Shown here in pieces: positions 18,211-28,375 of a DNA stretch of 64,000 bases; the stretch's first letter is position 1; the number at the start of each line of letters is the position of its first letter. The position numbers were made by a program, and so were the translations under genes. The DNA is from Allosediminivita pacifica (GTDB lineage: Bacteria; Pseudomonadota; Alphaproteobacteria; Rhodobacterales; Rhodobacteraceae): assembly GCF_003054175.1 (NCBI RefSeq), contig NZ_QBKN01000005.1, positions 62,001 to 126,000 on the forward strand, read 5' to 3'. A model generated the notes under the pieces. That model saw only the letters and a program-made list of their open reading frames with translations, did no database searches and was not told the origin of the DNA.

Positions 18211-18614
18211 CCGATCCCAAGACCCCGTTCGAACTGATGATGGCGCAGGCGCAGGAGATGGCGAAGGCCTTCAATCCGGCGCTCTCGACCTTCGATCCGA
18301 CGAACTTCGAGAAGATCTGGCCCACCATGCCCAAGGACGCCATGGAGATGTGGTTCGGCCGTGGCATGAGCAAGGAAGGGCTGGACGCCAAGACGCGTCT
18401 GCTGCTCACCCTTGCGGGGCTGACCATGCAGGGTGCGCAGGCGGAAACGCCGTTGCGGATGACCGTGCGCCACGCCATGGAGGCGGGCGCCACGAAAGAC
18501 GAGATCGCCGAGACCATCGCACAGATGTCGATGTTCGCCGGCATTCCTGCCATGACACGGGCGATGGACCTCGCCCGCGGTGTCATGGACGACGACAAGG
18601 ATGACGAGACATGA
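18207..18614 (+). CDS. Met-rich, Cys-free carboxymuconolactone decarboxylase-like protein in the nuo operon
   Basis: 135 residues. The central helices [38 protein letters not shown] and [18 protein letters not shown] follow the CMD/AhpD-like fold. There is no cysteine anywhere, so the CxxC peroxidase pair of AhpD is absent; by my count there are 16 methionines (about 12 per cent). It overlaps the preceding small ORF and nuoJ by four bases each, inside the complex I operon. Enzymatic activity as a decarboxylase is doubtful; a chaperone-like or methionine-oxidation buffering role would be speculative. Confidence 0.75.
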   Translation: MTDPKTPFELMMAQAQEMAKAFNPALSTFDPTNFEKIWPTMPKDAMEMWFGRGMSKEGLDAKTRLLLTLAGLTMQGAQAETPLRMTVRHAMEAGATKDEIAETIAQMSMFAGIPAMTRAMDLARGVMDDDKDDET

Positions 18615-19213
18615 GCGCATTCGCCTTCTACCTCTTCGCCATCAGCGCCATTGCCGGCGGGCTGCTCACCGTGATGAGCCGCAACCCCGTGCACTCGGTG
18701 CTGTGGCTGATCCTCGCTTTCCTGAGCGCGGCGGGTCTTTTCGTGCTGCTCGGGGCGGAATTCGTGGCGATGCTCCTGGTCATCGTCTACGTGGGCGCCG
18801 TTGCGGTGCTCTTCCTATTCGTGGTGATGATGCTCGACGTCGACTTCGCCGAGCTCAAGGCCGAGATGGCCAAGTACATGCCGCTCGCGCTGCTGATCGG
18901 CATCGTCATCCTGATGCAGTTCGCCATCGCCTTCGGGGCATGGGAAAGCGCGGACATGGCATCGAGCCAGATGGCCCAGCCGACGCCGGGCGACGTGCAC
19001 AACACCAAGGCGCTCGGCCTGATCCTCTACGACCAGTACTTCCTGCTGTTCCAGCTGGCGGGCCTGATCCTGCTGACCGCCATGATCGGCGCGATCGTCC
19101 TGACCCTGCGCCACCGCTCCGAGGTCAAGCGCCAGGACGTGCTTGCGCAGATGTACCGCGACCCGAAGAAGGCCATGGAACTGCGCGATGTGAAGCCGGG
19201 GCAGGGCCTTTGA
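18611..19213 (+). CDS. nuoJ: NADH-quinone oxidoreductase subunit J
   Basis: 200 residues, five membrane helices. Helix 3 carries the conserved [20 protein letters not shown] with the pi-bulge Tyr/Gly region and VVMMLDVDF. The soluble loop between helices 4 and 5 is long. The C-terminus ([20 protein letters not shown]) is a charged tail. The start overlaps the CMD-like gene and the stop overlaps the next small ORF. Confidence 0.96.
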   Translation: MSAFAFYLFAISAIAGGLLTVMSRNPVHSVLWLILAFLSAAGLFVLLGAEFVAMLLVIVYVGAVAVLFLFVVMMLDVDFAELKAEMAKYMPLALLIGIVILMQFAIAFGAWESADMASSQMAQPTPGDVHNTKALGLILYDQYFLLFQLAGLILLTAMIGAIVLTLRHRSEVKRQDVLAQMYRDPKKAMELRDVKPGQGL

Positions 19214-19362
19214 ACCTGCCCGACCTGCTGGCCCTCGCCGAAGGGCCGGTGGCCAAGCTGGGGCTCGCGGGGTTCGTGGGGCTCTGGACGGTCAAGGCGG
19301 GGGGCACCTGGCTGGCGCTCCGCTGGTGGAAACAACGGCGCAGTCTGCGCCGGCCCGAATAA
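19210..19362 (+). CDS. Small membrane protein between nuoJ and nuoK (first of two)
   Basis: 50 residues if the TTG at 19210, overlapping the nuoJ stop, is the start. It reads [20 protein letters not shown] followed by a hydrophobic/aromatic helix and a basic end ([12 protein letters not shown]), consistent with one membrane segment with the tail in the cytoplasm. Codon third positions stay GC-rich. It is shorter than most automatic gene finders accept. Confidence 0.45.
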   Translation: MNLPDLLALAEGPVAKLGLAGFVGLWTVKAGGTWLALRWWKQRRSLRRPE

Positions 19363-19413
19363 CCGCGCTTCAAGGCGCAACGTGATGGCCGCGCAGGACG
19401 CGCGGAAAGGAAA

Positions 19414-19578
19414 ATGGAGACGGCGATGCACTGGGCAAGCTGGGTGGCGATATTTCTGGCCGCGTCGATCCCCATCGCCGTGAACCTGCTGAACCGGAAG
19501 GGCCGGGGCCGCGCGCAGCCGTCCTCCGCAATGACGATTCTTTCGCTGGCGTTCGGCGCCGTGGCCACCGCGAGCTAA
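19414..19578 (+). CDS. Small membrane protein between nuoJ and nuoK (second of two)
   Basis: 54 residues from the ATG at 19414 with GGAAAGGA in front (ATG at 19426 is an alternative). Two hydrophobic stretches, [18 protein letters not shown] and [16 protein letters not shown], flank a basic loop (NRKGRGRAQ). It ends 13 bases before nuoK. It fits a small supernumerary membrane-arm protein, but nothing beyond position supports that. Confidence 0.55.
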   Translation: METAMHWASWVAIFLAASIPIAVNLLNRKGRGRAQPSSAMTILSLAFGAVATAS

Positions 19579-19591
19579 AAGGACGAGGGAC

Positions 19592-19897
19592 ATGATCGGA
19601 CTTGAACATTACCTGACGGTGGCGGCAGTGCTCTTCGTCATCGGGATCTTCGGGCTTTTCCTGAACCGCAAGAACGTGATCATCCTGCTGATGTCGATCG
19701 AGCTCATGCTGCTCTCGGTCAACATCAACATGGTGGCCTTCTCCTCCTTCATGGGCGACCTCGTCGGGCAGGTGTTCACCCTGTTCATCCTGACGGTCGC
19801 CGCGGCGGAGGCAGCCATCGGGCTTGCCATTCTCGTCTGCTTCTTCCGGAACCGCGGCACCATCGCCGTGGAAGACGTCAACATGATGAAAGGCTGA
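19592..19897 (+). CDS. nuoK: NADH-quinone oxidoreductase subunit K
   Basis: 101 residues, three membrane helices. The essential membrane glutamates lie in IEHYLTV-like context: [17 protein letters not shown] (helix 2) and [20 protein letters not shown] (helix 3), both used in proton translocation. It ends five bases before nuoL. Confidence 0.97.
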   Translation: MIGLEHYLTVAAVLFVIGIFGLFLNRKNVIILLMSIELMLLSVNINMVAFSSFMGDLVGQVFTLFILTVAAAEAAIGLAILVCFFRNRGTIAVEDVNMMKG

Positions 19898-19902
19898 GCC
19901 CC

Positions 19903-22092
19903 ATGGAGAGCATCATCCTCTTCGCCCCCCTGCTGGGGGCCCTGATCGCGGGTTTCGGCTGGCGCGCCACGGGGATCCGCGGCGCCCAGTGGATCACCAC
20001 GGGCCTGCTGTTCACCGCCTGCTTCTTCAGCTGGATCGTCTTCTTCAGCCACGGCCCCGACGCGCAGCACATCCAGGTCCTGCGCTGGATCGAAAGCGGC
20101 ACGCTCAGCACCGACTGGTCCATCCGCCTCGACCGGCTGACCTCGATCATGCTGATCGTCGTCACCACGGTCTCGGCGCTCGTGCACCTCTACAGCTTCG
20201 GCTACATGGCGCATGACGAGAACTTCAAGGAGGGCGAGGAGAGCTACAAGCCGCGCTTCTTCGCCTACCTGTCGTTCTTCACCTTCGCCATGCTCATGCT
20301 GGTGACCGCCGACAACCTCGTCCAGCTGTTCTTCGGCTGGGAGGGCGTGGGCCTCGCCTCCTACCTGCTGATCGGCTTCTACTACCGCAAGCCCTCGGCC
20401 AACGCCGCCGCGATGAAGGCCTTCGTGGTCAACCGCATCGGCGACTTCGGCTTCCTGCTGGGCATCATGGCGCTGTTCTTCCTCGTCGACAGCGTGCGCT
20501 TCGATGACATCTTCGCCGCCGCCCCCGACATCGCGCAGACGCAGATCACCTTCCTCTGGTCCGAGTGGAACGCGGCCGAGGTCGTGGCCGTGCTTCTCTT
20601 CATCGGCGCTATGGGCAAGTCGGCGCAGCTCGGCCTGCACACCTGGCTGCCGGACGCGATGGAAGGCCCGACACCCGTGTCGGCGCTGATCCACGCGGCG
20701 ACCATGGTGACGGCGGGCGTCTTCCTCGTCTGCCGCATGTCGCCGATCATGGAATTCGCACCGCACGCGACGGCCTTCGTGACCTTCCTTGGCGCGACCA
20801 CCGCCTTCTTCGCGGCGACGATCGGGCTCGTGCAGACCGACATCAAGCGCGTGATCGCCTACTCGACCTGTTCGCAGCTCGGCTACATGTTCGTGGCCGC
20901 GGGCGTCGGCGTCTACCCGGTCGCGATGTTCCACCTCTTCACGCACGCCTTCTTCAAAGCCATGCTGTTCCTCGGCGCCGGTTCGGTCATCCACGGGATG
21001 CACCACGAGCAGGACATGCGGAACTACGGCGGCCTGCGCAAGAAGATGCCCTACACCTTCTGGGCCATGATGATCGGCACGCTCGCCATCACCGGCGTCG
21101 GCATCCCGCTCACCGGCTGGTTCGGCTTCGCGGGCTTCGCTTCCAAGGACGCCGTGATCGAAAGCGCCTGGGCCGGCACGGCAGGGGGCTACGCCTTCTG
21201 GATGCTGGTCATCGCCGCGCTCTTCACGAGCTTCTACAGCTGGCGCCTCATCTTCCTGACCTTCTTCGGCAAGCCGCGCGGCGACAAGCACACGCACGAG
21301 CACGCGCATGAAAGCCCGACGGTCATGCTCATCCCGCTCGGCGTGCTGGCACTCGGTGCGATCTTCTCGGGCATGATCTGGTACGGCAGCTTCTTCGGCG
21401 ACCACTCCCGCGTGAACGCCTTCTTCGGCGTGCCCGAACACCATGCCGAGGCCTCCGAGGGCCACGGCGAGGACGCGGGCGATCACGGCGAGGAAGCCGC
21501 GACCGACGAAGCGACCGAGGAAACCGCCGCGGCCGACAGTGCCGACGCGGGTGAGGGCGAGGCCAGCGAAGGCGAGGCCGCAGCCGAGGGCGAAGGTGCC
21601 GAGGGTGGCGAGGCCATGGCGCTTGCCGGTCCCGCACCGGGCGAGGGCGCGATCTACACGCACCCCGACAACCACGTCATGGACGACGCCCACCATTCGC
21701 CGGTCTGGGTGAAGCTCTCGCCCTTCATCGCGATGGTCATCGGCTTCGTCACCGCCTACTGGTTCTACATCAAGAACCCGGCGCTCCCGGGCCGGCTCGC
21801 GGCCAACCAGCGCCCGCTCTACCTCTTCCTGCTGAACAAGTGGTACTTCGACGAGATCTACGATTTCGTCTTCGTTCAGCCGGCCAAGGGGCTGGGGCGC
21901 CTGCTGTGGCGGCGCGGTGACGGCAACGTCATCGACGGTTCGATCAACGGCGTGGCCATGGGCCTCGTGCCCTACCTGACGCGGCTCGCCGGCCGGGCAC
22001 AGTCGGGATACCTGTTCACCTATGCCTTCGCGATGGTGCTGGGGATCGCGCTCCTCATCACCTGGATGACGCTCACCGGAGGGGCGGAATAA
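19903..22092 (+). CDS. nuoL: NADH-quinone oxidoreductase subunit L (antiporter-like)
   Basis: 729 residues, longer than E. coli NuoL (613). The antiporter core (residues ~1-500) contains [19 protein letters not shown], the pumping Lys region [20 protein letters not shown] and [15 protein letters not shown]. Residues ~514-580 are an inserted acidic low-complexity stretch of Glu, Ala, Gly and Asp. The lateral helix and final membrane segment follow (residues ~600-729). The stop shares one base with the nuoM start (TAATG). Confidence 0.96.
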   Translation: MESIILFAPLLGALIAGFGWRATGIRGAQWITTGLLFTACFFSWIVFFSHGPDAQHIQVLRWIESGTLSTDWSIRLDRLTSIMLIVVTTVSALVHLYSFGYMAHDENFKEGEESYKPRFFAYLSFFTFAMLMLVTADNLVQLFFGWEGVGLASYLLIGFYYRKPSANAAAMKAFVVNRIGDFGFLLGIMALFFLVDSVRFDDIFAAAPDIAQTQITFLWSEWNAAEVVAVLLFIGAMGKSAQLGLHTWLPDAMEGPTPVSALIHAATMVTAGVFLVCRMSPIMEFAPHATAFVTFLGATTAFFAATIGLVQTDIKRVIAYSTCSQLGYMFVAAGVGVYPVAMFHLFTHAFFKAMLFLGAGSVIHGMHHEQDMRNYGGLRKKMPYTFWAMMIGTLAITGVGIPLTGWFGFAGFASKDAVIESAWAGTAGGYAFWMLVIAALFTSFYSWRLIFLTFFGKPRGDKHTHEHAHESPTVMLIPLGVLALGAIFSGMIWYGSFFGDHSRVNAFFGVPEHHAEASEGHGEDAGDHGEEAATDEATEETAAADSADAGEGEASEGEAAAEGEGAEGGEAMALAGPAPGEGAIYTHPDNHVMDDAHHSPVWVKLSPFIAMVIGFVTAYWFYIKNPALPGRLAANQRPLYLFLLNKWYFDEIYDFVFVQPAKGLGRLLWRRGDGNVIDGSINGVAMGLVPYLTRLAGRAQSGYLFTYAFAMVLGIALLITWMTLTGGAE

Positions 22093-23639
22093 TGGACAAC
22101 CTGCTATCCATCGTCACCTTCCTGCCGGCGCTCGCGGCAGCGATCCTCGCGCTGTTCCTGCGCGGCGGGGGCGAGGCAGCGGACCGCAATGCCAAGTGGC
22201 TGGCGCTCATCGCGACGGCCGCGACCTTCCTCGTCTCGCTCATCATCCTCGCGCAGTTCGATGCCTCCAACACCGGCTTCCAGATGGTCGAGGAGGCCGA
22301 CTGGCTGCTCGGCATGCAGTACAAGCTCGGCGTCGACGGCATCAGCGTCCTGTTCGTCCTGCTGACGACCTTCATCATGCCGCTGGTGATCGCCGCCAGC
22401 TGGGAGGTAAAGACCCGCGTCAAGGAATACATGATCGCCTTCCTGCTGCTGGAAACGCTCATGCTCGGCGTCTTCATGGCGCTGGACCTTGTGCTCTTCT
22501 ACCTCTTCTTCGAGGGCGGCCTGATCCCGATGTTCCTCATCATCGGCATCTGGGGCGGCAAGAACCGCATCTACGCGAGCTTCAAGTTCTTCCTCTACAC
22601 CTTCCTCGGCTCGGTGCTGATGCTGGTCGCCATGGTGGCCATGTACACCGACGCCGGCACCACGGACATCCCGACGCTTCTCAGCCACGAGTTCGCCAGC
22701 GAAAGCTTCAGCGTGCTCGGCATCCACGTGCTGGGCGGGATGCAAACCCTGATGTTCCTCGCCTTTTTCGCCAGCTTCGCGGTCAAGATGCCCATGTGGC
22801 CGGTGCACACGTGGCTGCCTGACGCCCACGTGCAGGCACCCACCGCCGGGTCGGTCGTGCTCGCCTCGATCCTGCTCAAAATGGGCGGCTACGGCTTCCT
22901 GCGCTTCTCGCTGCCGATGTTCCCCGTGGGCTCCGAGGTGATCGGGCCGCTGGTCCTGTGGCTCAGCGCCATCGCCATCGTCTACACCAGCCTCGTCGCG
23001 CTGGTGCAGGAGGACATGAAGAAGCTGATCGCCTACAGCTCGGTGGCGCACATGGGCTACGTGACCATGGGCATCTTCGCCGCCAACCAGCAGGGCGTGG
23101 ACGGCGCGATCTTCCAGATGATCAGCCACGGCTTCGTCTCGGGCGCGCTCTTCCTCTGCGTGGGCGTGATCTACGACCGCATGCACACCCGCGACATCGA
23201 TGCCTACGGCGGCCTCGTGAACCGCATGCCGGCCTACGCGCTGATCTTCATGCTGTTCACCATGGCCAACGTCGGCCTGCCGGGCACCTCCGGTTTCATC
23301 GGCGAATTCCTGACGCTGGTGGGCGTGTTCCAGGTCAACACCTGGGTGGCAGCCGTGGCCGCGGCCGGGGTGATCCTGTCGGCATCCTACGGGCTCTGGC
23401 TCTATCGCCGCGTGGTCATGGGCGACCTCATCAAGGAAAGCCTGCGCAGCATCACAGACATGAGCCGGCGCGAGAAGTGGATCTTTGCCCCCCTTGTGGT
23501 GGCGACCATCCTCTTCGGGGTCTACCCCGCGCCGATCCTCGACACGATCGGCCCCTCGGTCGAGGCGCTGATCTCGCAATATGACGTGGCCGTGGAGAAC
23601 GCGCAGGACGTTCTCCATGTCGCCAACGCCGGTCACTAA
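22092..23639 (+). CDS. nuoM: NADH-quinone oxidoreductase subunit M (antiporter-like)
   Basis: 515 residues with about 14 membrane helices. Hallmarks are [35 protein letters not shown] with the key glutamate, [20 protein letters not shown] with the pumping lysine, and [15 protein letters not shown]. It is translationally coupled to nuoL by a one-base overlap. Confidence 0.97.
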   Translation: MDNLLSIVTFLPALAAAILALFLRGGGEAADRNAKWLALIATAATFLVSLIILAQFDASNTGFQMVEEADWLLGMQYKLGVDGISVLFVLLTTFIMPLVIAASWEVKTRVKEYMIAFLLLETLMLGVFMALDLVLFYLFFEGGLIPMFLIIGIWGGKNRIYASFKFFLYTFLGSVLMLVAMVAMYTDAGTTDIPTLLSHEFASESFSVLGIHVLGGMQTLMFLAFFASFAVKMPMWPVHTWLPDAHVQAPTAGSVVLASILLKMGGYGFLRFSLPMFPVGSEVIGPLVLWLSAIAIVYTSLVALVQEDMKKLIAYSSVAHMGYVTMGIFAANQQGVDGAIFQMISHGFVSGALFLCVGVIYDRMHTRDIDAYGGLVNRMPAYALIFMLFTMANVGLPGTSGFIGEFLTLVGVFQVNTWVAAVAAAGVILSASYGLWLYRRVVMGDLIKESLRSITDMSRREKWIFAPLVVATILFGVYPAPILDTIGPSVEALISQYDVAVENAQDVLHVANAGH

Positions 23640-23653
23640 CGGAGACGCCAGTC

Positions 23654-25093
23654 ATGATCTCTTCCGATTTCAACGTGATCCTGCCCGAGATCCTGCTCGC
23701 CGTCTTTGCGATGCTGGCGATGCTCGGGGCGGTCTATACCGGCAAGGACAAGCTGGCGCCGATGCTCGTCTGGGTGACCAGCGCGATCTTCCTCGCGCTC
23801 GCGGCCTGGATTGGCACGCGGCAGGGCGGCGATGTCACGGCCTTCAGCGGCATGTTCATCGACGACGCCTTCGCCCGCTTTGCCAAGGTGACGATCCTGG
23901 TGTCGGCGGCGGCGGTGCTGCTCATGTCCGAAGGCTACATGGAACGCCGTGGTATCCTGCGGTTCGAGTATCCCGTGCTGGTTTCGCTCGCTGCCGTCGG
24001 CATGATGATGATGGTCAGCGCCGGCGATCTCATGGCGCTCTACATGGGGCTCGAACTTCAGTCGCTGGCGCTCTACGTGGTCGCCTCGCTGCGGCGCGAC
24101 AACGCCAAGTCGACCGAATCCGGTCTCAAGTATTTCGTGCTGGGCTCGCTTAGCTCGGGCCTGCTTCTTTACGGTGCGTCGCTGACCTACGGCTTTGCGG
24201 GCACGACCCATTTCGAGGGCATCGTGGCCGTCGCAAGCGAGGGTGTCTCGCTCGGGTTGCTCTTCGGCCTCGTGCTGCTGATCTCCGGGCTCGCGTTCAA
24301 GATCTCGGCGGTGCCTTTCCACATGTGGACGCCTGACGTCTACGAGGGCGCGCCAACCCCGGTCACGGCCTTCTTCGCCACCGCGCCCAAGATGGCGGCG
24401 ATGGCGCTGTTCGCCCGGGTCATGCACGATGCCTTCGGCGGCGCCGTGGGCGACTGGAGCCAGGTGGTCGCGCTGCTGTCGCTGCTGTCGATGTTCCTCG
24501 GCTCCATCGCCGCGATCGGCCAGACCAACATCAAGCGCCTGATGGCCTACAGCTCCATCGCGCACATGGGCTACGCGCTGATGGGCCTCGCCTCGGGCAC
24601 GCAGTTCGGTGTGCAGGCGCTGCTCGTATACATGGCGATCTACGTCACCATGAACGTCGGCACCTTCGCCTTCATCCTGTCAATGGAGCGTGACGGCGAG
24701 CCGGTGACAGATATCCGCAGCCTTGGCATGTACTCCAAGCGCGAGCCGGGCAAGGCGCTGGCGGTTCTGGTGCTGATGTTCAGCCTCGCGGGCGTGCCGC
24801 CGCTGGTGGGCTTCTTCGGCAAGCTCTACGTGCTGCGCGCCGCCTACGAAGGCGGGCTTGCCTGGCTCGCCATCGCGGGCGTTGTGGCCTCGGTGATCGG
24901 TGCCTACTACTACCTTCGGATCGTCTACTACATGTACTTCGGCGAAGACCGCGAGGACGCGCTCGACGGCGGGCGGTCGCCCGTGCTGTCGGGGTTCCTG
25001 ATGGCTTCGGCGCTGATCATGGTGCTGGGCGTCGTGAACCTCTTCGGCATCGAGAGCGCGGCCGAAGCCGCGGCGGCCACGCTTGTCAACTGA
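23654..25093 (+). CDS. nuoN: NADH-quinone oxidoreductase subunit N (antiporter-like)
   Basis: 479 residues. Third antiporter-like subunit, with [54 protein letters not shown] and [18 protein letters not shown]. The ATG is 14 bases after the nuoM stop, with CGGAGACG in front. It is the last complex I gene; a repeat element follows before birA. Confidence 0.97.
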   Translation: MISSDFNVILPEILLAVFAMLAMLGAVYTGKDKLAPMLVWVTSAIFLALAAWIGTRQGGDVTAFSGMFIDDAFARFAKVTILVSAAAVLLMSEGYMERRGILRFEYPVLVSLAAVGMMMMVSAGDLMALYMGLELQSLALYVVASLRRDNAKSTESGLKYFVLGSLSSGLLLYGASLTYGFAGTTHFEGIVAVASEGVSLGLLFGLVLLISGLAFKISAVPFHMWTPDVYEGAPTPVTAFFATAPKMAAMALFARVMHDAFGGAVGDWSQVVALLSLLSMFLGSIAAIGQTNIKRLMAYSSIAHMGYALMGLASGTQFGVQALLVYMAIYVTMNVGTFAFILSMERDGEPVTDIRSLGMYSKREPGKALAVLVLMFSLAGVPPLVGFFGKLYVLRAAYEGGLAWLAIAGVVASVIGAYYYLRIVYYMYFGEDREDALDGGRSPVLSGFLMASALIMVLGVVNLFGIESAAEAAAATLVN

Positions 25094-25102
25094 TCGGGGA
25101 CA

Positions 25103-25164
25103 GGGGGCTCTGCCCCCGTCGCGCTGCCGCGCGACTCCCCCGGAATATTTCTGCCAAGAAGAAG
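25103..25164 (+). repeat. Dispersed intergenic repeat, copy 1
   Basis: The element runs hairpin GGGGGC/GCCCCC, a second hairpin GTCGCGC-TGCC-GCGCGAC (25118-25135), then CCCCCGGAATATTT and TGCCAAGAAGAAG. A shorter copy without the second hairpin lies at 42303-42347 on the other strand. It sits in the 87-base gap between nuoN and birA. It may end or stabilise the nuo transcript. Confidence 0.6.
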
Positions 25165-25180
25165 CGCCGGGCCGTTCCCT

Positions 25181-25921
25181 ATGAGCTGGCCCGGCGGCTA
25201 CGGTAGGCGGGTGCTGGCAGAGGTGGACAGCACCAATGCGGAAGCCGCGCGCCTGGCCGATACGCTGGCGGGTCCTGAATGGATCTGCGCCCTGCGCCAG
25301 ACGGCGGCACGCGGACGCCGGGGCCGGCCTTGGGCAAACCCACCCGGCAATTTCGCGGCCACGCTGGTCTTTCGTCCCGAGGGCGACGCGCGACAGGTTG
25401 CGCTCCGGTCATTCGTCGCCGCCCTGGCCCTCTATGACGCGCTGGCCTCGCTGACCCGGGCCGAGGCAGCGCTCTCTCTCAAATGGCCGAACGATGTGCT
25501 GCTCTCGGGTGGCAAGGTTGCGGGGATCCTGCTGGAGTACCCGGCGGGCCCGGGCGGCCCGCTGGCGATCGGCGTGGGGGTCAACCTTATTGCGGCGCCG
25601 GGCGCGGAGGCGGTGGAGCCGGGGGCCGTGCCGCCGGTCTCGGTGCTGGCGGAAACCGGTGTGCGGCTTTCGCCGGAGGGTGTGCTCGACGCGCTGGCCG
25701 AGGCCTATGCCCGGCACGAAGGGGCGCTTGTCACCTACGGGTTCGGCCCGATCCGCGAAGCCTGGCTTGCCCGCGCGGCGCGGGTCGGCGAGGTGATCAC
25801 GGCGCGTACGGGACGCGAGGAGCGCCGCGGGACCTTCGAGACGGTGGACGATGACGGCAATCTTGTCCTAAAGACGGCGGAGGGCCGGGTGCGCATCGCC
25901 GCGGCGGATGTGTTTTTCTGA
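25181..25921 (+). CDS. birA: Biotin-[acetyl-CoA-carboxylase] ligase
   Basis: 246 residues. It activates biotin with ATP and attaches it to the carboxylase carrier protein. Conserved parts are VLAEVDSTNAEAARL, the biotinyl-AMP loop ARGRRGRPWANPPGNF, LSLKWPNDVLLSGGKVAGIL and the C-terminal SH3-like domain. There is no N-terminal winged helix, so it is the catalytic-only type that does not repress biotin genes. The ribosome site is weak; GTG at 25211 is a lesser alternative. A birA homologue also follows the Paracoccus complex I cluster, as I recall. Confidence 0.93.
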   Translation: MSWPGGYGRRVLAEVDSTNAEAARLADTLAGPEWICALRQTAARGRRGRPWANPPGNFAATLVFRPEGDARQVALRSFVAALALYDALASLTRAEAALSLKWPNDVLLSGGKVAGILLEYPAGPGGPLAIGVGVNLIAAPGAEAVEPGAVPPVSVLAETGVRLSPEGVLDALAEAYARHEGALVTYGFGPIREAWLARAARVGEVITARTGREERRGTFETVDDDGNLVLKTAEGRVRIAAADVFF

Positions 25922-25933
25922 GCGGGGCGCGCC

Positions 25934-26704
25934 ATGCTTCTTGCCATTGACTGCGGCAATACGAACACCGTTTTCTCGATCTGGGACGGCACGCGGTTCA
26001 TCGCTACCTGGCGCACCGCGACCGAACACCAGCGGACTGCCGACCAGTACTACGTCTGGCTCTCGACCCTGATGGAATTCCAGGGGATCGAGGCGAACAT
26101 CACCGACGTGATCATCAGCTCGACAGTGCCGCGGGTCGTCTTCAACCTGCGGGTCCTGTCGGATCGCTATTTCGGCACCCGCCCCTACGTGGTGGGCCGT
26201 CCCGATTGCGAGCTTCCGGTCGATGTGCGCGTCGACGCGGGAACGCAGGTGGGCCCCGACCGGTTGGTGAACACCGTGGCGGGCTACGACCTTTACGGCG
26301 GCGATCTGATCGTCGTCGATTTCGGCACCGCCACCACCTTCGACGTGGTCGATACCGACGGCGCCTACGTGGGCGGAGTGATCGCTCCCGGCGTGAACCT
26401 CAGCCTCGAGGCGCTGCACCAGGCCGCCGCCGCGCTGCCGCACGTGGATATCTCCAAGCCGCAGCGTGTGGTGGGGACGAACACGGTGGCCTGCATGCAG
26501 TCGGGCGTCTTCTGGGGCTACGTCGGCCTTGTCCGCGAAATCTGCAACCGTATCCGCGCCGAGCGCGGGCGGGACATGAAAATCGTGTCGACCGGGGGGC
26601 TCGCGCCGCTGTTCCAGCAAGCCGAGACCCTGTTCGACACCTATGACGATGATCTGACGATGCACGGCCTGACCGTGATCCATAAGCACAATACCGGGGG
26701 ATAA
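25934..26704 (+). CDS. coaX: Type III pantothenate kinase
   Basis: 256 residues. First step of coenzyme A synthesis. ASKHA-fold motifs: LLAIDCGNTNTVFSIWDG (phosphate 1), GPDRLVNTVAGYDLYGG with the catalytic aspartate, DFGTATTFDVVD (phosphate 2) and VSTGGLAPLF (adenosine). It starts 12 bases after birA, so biotin and CoA cofactor enzymes share a transcript downstream of nuo. Confidence 0.95.
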   Translation: MLLAIDCGNTNTVFSIWDGTRFIATWRTATEHQRTADQYYVWLSTLMEFQGIEANITDVIISSTVPRVVFNLRVLSDRYFGTRPYVVGRPDCELPVDVRVDAGTQVGPDRLVNTVAGYDLYGGDLIVVDFGTATTFDVVDTDGAYVGGVIAPGVNLSLEALHQAAAALPHVDISKPQRVVGTNTVACMQSGVFWGYVGLVREICNRIRAERGRDMKIVSTGGLAPLFQQAETLFDTYDDDLTMHGLTVIHKHNTGG

Positions 26705-26707
26705 CCC

Positions 26708-28375
26708 ATGAGCAGCGACCGACTAATCTACCTGCCCCTAGGCGGGGCCGGAGAGATCGGCATGAACGCATATGTCTACGGCTACGGGCCGGCGGGCAAG
26801 GAACGACTGATCCTGGTGGATCTGGGCGTGACCTTTCCGGACATGGACACAACACCCGGCGTGGACCTGATCCTGCCGGACATCACCTGGCTGAAGGAGA
26901 ACCGCGACCGGCTGGACGCGATCTTCATCACCCACGCCCACGAGGACCACGTGGGCGCGGTGGGCCACTTCTACGACCAGCTTGGCGTGCCGATCTACGC
27001 GCGCGCCTTCACCGCCAACATCGCCCGCGGCAAGCTCGCCGAATACGGCGTGGGCGAAAACGCGGTGACCACAGTGTCGAAGTGGCCCGAGACCGTGAAG
27101 GTCGGCCCCTTCACCGTCGGCTTCGCGCCGATCTCGCACTCGATCCCGGAAAGCTCGGCGCTGGTCATCGACAGCCCCGCGGGCCGGGTGGTCCACTCGG
27201 GGGACTTCAAGCTCGACAGCACCCCGCTCGTGGGCGAGCCTTGGGATCCCGAGATGTGGGAAGAGATCGCCAAGCCCGGCGTGCGCGCGCTGGTCTGCGA
27301 TTCCACCAACGTCTTCTCGACCAGCCCCGGCCGGTCCGAGGCCGTGGTCGGCCCCGAGATCGAGCGCCTGCTAACCGAGGCCGGCGGGATGGTGGTCGCC
27401 ACGACCTTTGCCAGCAACGTGGCGCGGGTCAAGACGCTGGCCGAGGCAGGCGAACGGGCAGGGCGGTCGGTCTGCCTGCTGGGGCGCGCCATGCGCCGCA
27501 TGATCGAGGCCTCTCAGGAAACCGGCGTGCTGACCGGCTTCCCCAAGGTAGTCAGCGCCGAGGAAGCGAGCCAGATCCCGCGCGAGAACCTCATGCTGAT
27601 CGTGACCGGCAGCCAGGGCGAACGCCGGGCGGCCAGCGCGCAGCTTGCCCGCGGCAAGTATAACGGGATCGAGCTCAAGGAAGGGGACATGTTCCTCTTC
27701 TCGTCCAAGATCATCCCGGGCAACGAACGCGGCGTCCTGCGGATCATGAACCAGTTTTCGGAGAAGGACGTGGACGTGGTCGACGACGACGGCGGCCGCT
27801 ACCACGTCTCGGGCCACGCCAACCGCCCGGATCTCGAGATCTTCCACGACGTGGTAAAGCCACAGTTCGTGGTGCCCATGCACGGCGAACACCGCCACCT
27901 GCGCGAGCACACGAAGCTTGCCAGCGCGCGCGGTCGCCACGGCATCCTCGCGGTGAACGGTACGATGGTCGAGCTTTCGGGCAATGCCCCGCAGCCAGTC
28001 GAATTCATCGAAACCGGGCGCACCTACCTCGACGGCAGCGTGCAGATCGGGGCGCTCGACGGCATCGTGCGCGACCGCATCCGGATGGCGCTGAACGGAC
28101 ACGTGATCGTCACCGTCATCCTCGACGAGGACGACGAGCCCATGGGTGATCCCTGGTGCGACGTCATGGGGCTGGCCGAAACCGGGCGCAGCCATGCGCC
28201 ACTGGTGGATGTCCTCGAAGAGGATCTCTCGCAGTTCATGGGACGCGCCGGCAACAAGGTCCTTGCCAATGACGACAAGCTCGAGGACGGTCTGCGCAAG
28301 GTCGTGCGGCAGAGCTGTCTCAACGAGATCGGCAAGAAGCCCGAGGTGACGGTCATCGTCAGTCGGGTGGCATGA
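26708..28375 (+). CDS. rnj: Ribonuclease J
   Basis: 555 residues. Metallo-beta-lactamase/beta-CASP nuclease for mRNA decay and rRNA maturation. The zinc motif THAHEDHVGAVGH, SHSIPESSALVID, HSGDFKLD and the beta-CASP motifs GSQGERRAA and HVSGHANRPD are present, followed by MHGEHRHLREH. It is separated from coaX by three bases and overlaps the next gene by four. The coupling of birA, coaX and rnj to nuo is common in this group, from general knowledge. Confidence 0.95.
   Translation: MSSDRLIYLPLGGAGEIGMNAYVYGYGPAGKERLILVDLGVTFPDMDTTPGVDLILPDITWLKENRDRLDAIFITHAHEDHVGAVGHFYDQLGVPIYARAFTANIARGKLAEYGVGENAVTTVSKWPETVKVGPFTVGFAPISHSIPESSALVIDSPAGRVVHSGDFKLDSTPLVGEPWDPEMWEEIAKPGVRALVCDSTNVFSTSPGRSEAVVGPEIERLLTEAGGMVVATTFASNVARVKTLAEAGERAGRSVCLLGRAMRRMIEASQETGVLTGFPKVVSAEEASQIPRENLMLIVTGSQGERRAASAQLARGKYNGIELKEGDMFLFSSKIIPGNERGVLRIMNQFSEKDVDVVDDDGGRYHVSGHANRPDLEIFHDVVKPQFVVPMHGEHRHLREHTKLASARGRHGILAVNGTMVELSGNAPQPVEFIETGRTYLDGSVQIGALDGIVRDRIRMALNGHVIVTVILDEDDEPMGDPWCDVMGLAETGRSHAPLVDVLEEDLSQFMGRAGNKVLANDDKLEDGLRKVVRQSCLNEIGKKPEVTVIVSRVA

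Noticed and set aside
19609-21696. 695-residue open frame antisense to nuoK/nuoL
   Set aside because: His/Asp/Glu/Arg-rich composition, no ribosome site or domain; it mirrors the codons of nuoL, whose conserved motifs are all on the plus strand.
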